Assembly: GCA_003999685.1 (NCBI GenBank)
Contig: CP021222.1
Location: 2,666,001 to 2,730,000 of the forward strand
Length of the DNA: 64,000 bases
Origin: Taiwanofungus camphoratus
Taxonomy: Eukaryota; Basidiomycota; Agaricomycetes; Polyporales; Taiwanofungaceae
Reading direction: 5' to 3'
In this document: in pieces, positions 61,549 to 64,000 of the stretch
How the letters are laid out: every line of letters starts with the position of its first letter
Position numbering within the stretch: position 1 is the stretch's first letter
Notes under the pieces: generated by a model
What the model was told of the DNA's origin: nothing
Databases searched by the model: none
Seen by the model: only the letters and a program-made list of their open reading frames with translations
Made by a program: the position numbers and the translations under genes

Positions 61549-63319
61549 GTCTGAAACTTCTGGAGATGAGCTTGGTACGTCTTATCATATACGTATAGCT
61601 GAGGACTTTTGAATATGTACAAAGGCTATTTTCCCAACCAGCCAATTATGATCCTACAACCCCAGCCAAGCCTATCATCCAGACGAGGAAAGCGTCTACG
61701 CGTTCTAATCACATAAGTAGTCGTGCTGCTGCCGGACCATCATCTAAGCCCTTTGGTGTCCCTAGCAAGAGGGGTAGCAAACGTCAAACCACCGCGGAAG
61801 TGGAAGAAACCCTAGATGACCAGATAGTCATCGGTTCTTCTTCAGAGGATGGGGTTGACAATGCCGTATCTGGTCAGGCGAAGGGGAGGAAGGCCCAAGG
61901 ACGCTCTGAAGCGACTTCTAACGGAAGAACGAGAGCATCAACAACAAAAGGGAAAGGGAAAGCTGAACCTCCATCGAAGCACAACCGTACTATCAATATC
62001 TCGGGCGAACCAATGGAAATCGATGATCGTATAATTGAAGCTGATCATGACTTACAAACCATACCACGGACAACTCGGGGAAGGACAAACACGAAGCCTC
62101 CAAAGGCCAATGCAACATCGACTCAGCAAGCAAGGGATAGTGAGAAACTCTTGCACGACCTAGAGCATCTTCGTAAGCAGCTGGACAGTGTAATATGCCC
62201 GATTGTGCCTCTATTGCTGTGGCGCTGACAATCAGGCGTCAATAGGTCATTTCAGAGAAGGACAAGTTGTCCAGACAGCTAGAGGAACTTTTCCAGGTAC
62301 GACATACTGAGCCAGAGCAAGCGCTCGAACAACAGAGCATGCAATACGAAGCTCGCCTACAAAGTGCGCAAATAAGACTTCATACCGCTGACGGCCTCTC
62401 ATATGTGCAAAAGCGCAAGAATCGTTGATCAATGAACTGACTTCGCAACTCGCGAAAGTCAAAACGTTGTCAGGCTCAGAGAAGAAGTATATGCTCCATT
62501 TCCTCACGCGCGAAGCCGCCGATGAAGAGAAAGAGGCGATTGAAAGGGAGGTTGGGCGCTGGAAAGACGTTGTGAAGGACAGGGGCATTCGGCTAGCGGA
62601 CAAAGACAAGCGCATTGCTGAACTGGAGGCTCAGGGTAAGATTCACAACTAGTATCTCCGATTTACCTCTGTGACTTTCGGGTGATCATCGGACAGAAAA
62701 CGTGCTACGATCTGACCTTCAGGCTGAGATTGACAGAGGCAAACACCTTGCATCTAGGAACCCTCCTGCTCCCGTGACGCGTAACTATGTCAAGATAACA
62801 GAAGATCCAAAAAATGCTCAGGTTATACGACTCTACGAGGATATGACTAACTTCCTCGTTGTATCCGCAAAGATTGAAAAAGGCGCCTTTCTGAATCTCG
62901 ATGAACCAGTCTTCACTTGTGTGTATACATACCGGGAGGAGGAGTCCTCAGACCGTGACGCGTTCAGTAAGTCTGTCTCTATGGCATTGGATGTACCTGA
63001 ATGTTGATTCCGTTCAAATAACGTAGCGCTTAATTTTTATCTCAAAGAGTCCTGGGAGAGGGCTGAAAATTCCGATCCTGAACCACCGATCACCTCCAAG
63101 GACCAGCTTGTGCAGAAAGTGAGATATCAGCCTCTCAATTTGCAAATGGAGCCCGAGGATTTCATAAACAAGCTAGACTTCTTTAAGGATGCTTTCATAT
63201 TTTCACGCGATCAGTTGCCTGTATTCCTTAAGACACTGTCAGACAGGCTAGGAGACATAGCAAGATCGGAGACGGAGCAGAATGAATTGGATGACGATGA
63301 AGTTGTAGTGATTAATTGA
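61549..63319 (+). CDS. Csm1/Pcs1-like monopolin / chromosome segregation protein
   Basis: Exon 1 (ATG 61549) is MSETSGDEL; intron to an acceptor CCAACCAG at about 61644 gives ANYDPTTPAKPIIQTRKAST. A disordered basic region follows (RASTTKGKGKAEPPSKHNRT), then a coiled coil (SEKLLHDLEHLRKQLDSV, SEKDKLSRQLEELFQ, NELTSQLAKVKTLSGSEKK, REAADEEKEAIEREV). The C-terminal globular part has VIRLYEDMTNFLVVSAKIEK, FTCVYTYREEES, LNFYLKESWERA and VRYQPLNLQMEPEDFINKL, consistent with the RWD-like Csm1/Pcs1 head. Ends DDEVVVIN at 63319. Known homologues act at kinetochores and rDNA to organise sister attachment. Five or six introns; a few internal boundaries are approximate. Confidence 0.8.
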
Positions 63320-63417
63320 TGACGCTTAATGTATCATAAGACAATGTATTGAGAATGTATGATTTCCGTAACGAGATTACACATCGATGGAGGATACCTA
63401 CTAGTAGATGTCCATGA

Positions 63418-64000
63418 TCATTTCGAGTTGAGCGCGTTCGACTGCTGATCAGCTATGGTCATCCCTGCTTTCGCCCATATCATGATTGCCCGTTCGTCTC
63501 TTGACGAGATCGCTTTCTTGATTGCAAGCGATGCGAACCCTCCCTCTACGTCTGATCCTCCCAGAATGGCGCCTGCCTTTACTAGAATGTCGACCACGCT
63601 CTCATGACCCTGTCGAGCAGCGTAATACAAAGCAGTATGTCCTAGCGTGTCACGAAGATGCACTAGAGCCCCCGCCTCGAGCAGTGCGTTGACAGAATTA
63701 TTGCACCCGTTAAGGGCAGCGACGTGGAGAGGAGAGCGACCTGAGCCTAATTCGGGGCAATTTACAAGGCCACCTCCAAACGCGACATTCCTTTTGTACT
63801 GATATTCGGAGGAAGGACTAGCAAGAGTCTCAGCACTAGCGCCAGATTCCGCTGATAGGCTGAACGAAATGCCTGCAACGTCGTCTTGGGCTGCAGCAAG
63901 GTGTATGAGGAAGGGAAATAGTGCCCCCTCAGTGGAAGCAGCTTCTGCCACTGTCCACGACCACGGTGCTGCAGCTTCAGCTATATTTCCGCTCCTATAA
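63418..64000 (-). CDS. Ankyrin-repeat C-terminal part, probably of a cytosolic L-asparaginase; 5' end outside window
   Basis: The minus-strand frame is open to the right edge. Visible are GNIAEAAAPWSWTVAEAAST, ALFPFLIHLAAAQDDVAGI, then ankyrin repeats SGRSPLHVAALNGCNNSVNA, LLEAGALVHLRDTLGHTALY and YAARQGHESVVDILVKAGA, and a tail FASLAIKKAISSRDERAIMI ending ALNSK at 63418. The combination of a PxLxxLAAAxxD helix, a CP/LD-SGRSPLH entry repeat and this tail resembles the C-terminus of fungal type-I L-asparaginases (ASPG-like), but the catalytic domain would lie outside the window, so the enzyme assignment is inferred. The ankyrin call is firm. Confidence 0.72.
   Translation of the reverse strand, partial: YRSGNIAEAAAPWSWTVAEAASTEGALFPFLIHLAAAQDDVAGISFSLSAESGASAETLASPSSEYQYKRNVAFGGGLVNCPELGSGRSPLHVAALNGCNNSVNALLEAGALVHLRDTLGHTALYYAARQGHESVVDILVKAGAILGGSDVEGGFASLAIKKAISSRDERAIMIWAKAGMTIADQQSNALNSK

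Overview
The window is nuclear DNA of a filamentous fungus, most likely a basidiomycete (Agaricomycete-like). The evidence is the gene content (DASH subunit Dad3, LIS1/PAC1, a Pcs1/Csm1-type protein, fungal DUF1776, cyclic phosphodiesterase), genes on both strands about every 1-3 kb, many 42-70 nt GT..AG introns, and tRNA genes with introns. It is mostly a housekeeping region. I found no convincing CRISPR array, prophage-like element, intact transposon or secondary-metabolite cluster.

Layout. 1-8.6 kb: 5' part of a short-chain dehydrogenase and a large kinesin-4-like motor (both minus). 10.4-14.3 kb: GNAT-like protein (minus), Arp2/3 subunit ARPC1 (plus), DASH subunit Dad3 (minus). 14.3-18.9 kb: gene-poor, with at most decayed coding traces. 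18.9-26.9 kb: BTB-like protein (plus), AGC-like kinase (minus), LIS1/PAC1 (minus). 27.2-32.5 kb: Gfd2-like nuclease-fold protein and YTH m6A reader (both minus). 32.8-41.9 kb: TilS-like tRNA-Ile-lysidine synthase (plus), SRP40/Nopp140-like protein (minus), lumazine synthase (plus), Rag GTPase Gtr1 (plus), Ca2+/H+ exchanger (minus). 42.0-48.1 kb: tRNA-Arg(CCU), ADE4 (minus) divergent from mitochondrial ATP synthase beta (plus), tRNA-Ser(AGA). 48.3-54.7 kb: DUF1776 protein (plus), a basic hypothetical protein (minus), cyclic phosphodiesterase (plus), arrestin-like protein (minus). 56.4-64 kb: three-KH RNA-binding protein (plus), RING protein (minus), BRX1 (plus), a small unknown gene with reading-frame discontinuities (minus), Csm1/Pcs1-like (plus), and an ankyrin-repeat protein cut by the window edge (minus).

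The genes do not form a pathway cluster. Several serve the cytoskeleton and chromosome segregation (kinesin, ARPC1, Dad3, LIS1, Csm1-like) and several serve RNA and ribosome biology (YTH, TilS-like, SRP40, KH, BRX1), but they lie among unrelated genes. The most unusual features are in gene structure: an ADE4 start codon split by an intron, a 4-nt first coding exon in the phosphodiesterase gene, stop-free introns of multiple-of-three length in LIS1 and the BTB gene, and an 11-bp repeat that copies the end and terminator of the tRNA-Ser gene. All coordinates were read by eye. Exon boundaries come from frame and GT..AG signals, not from transcripts.
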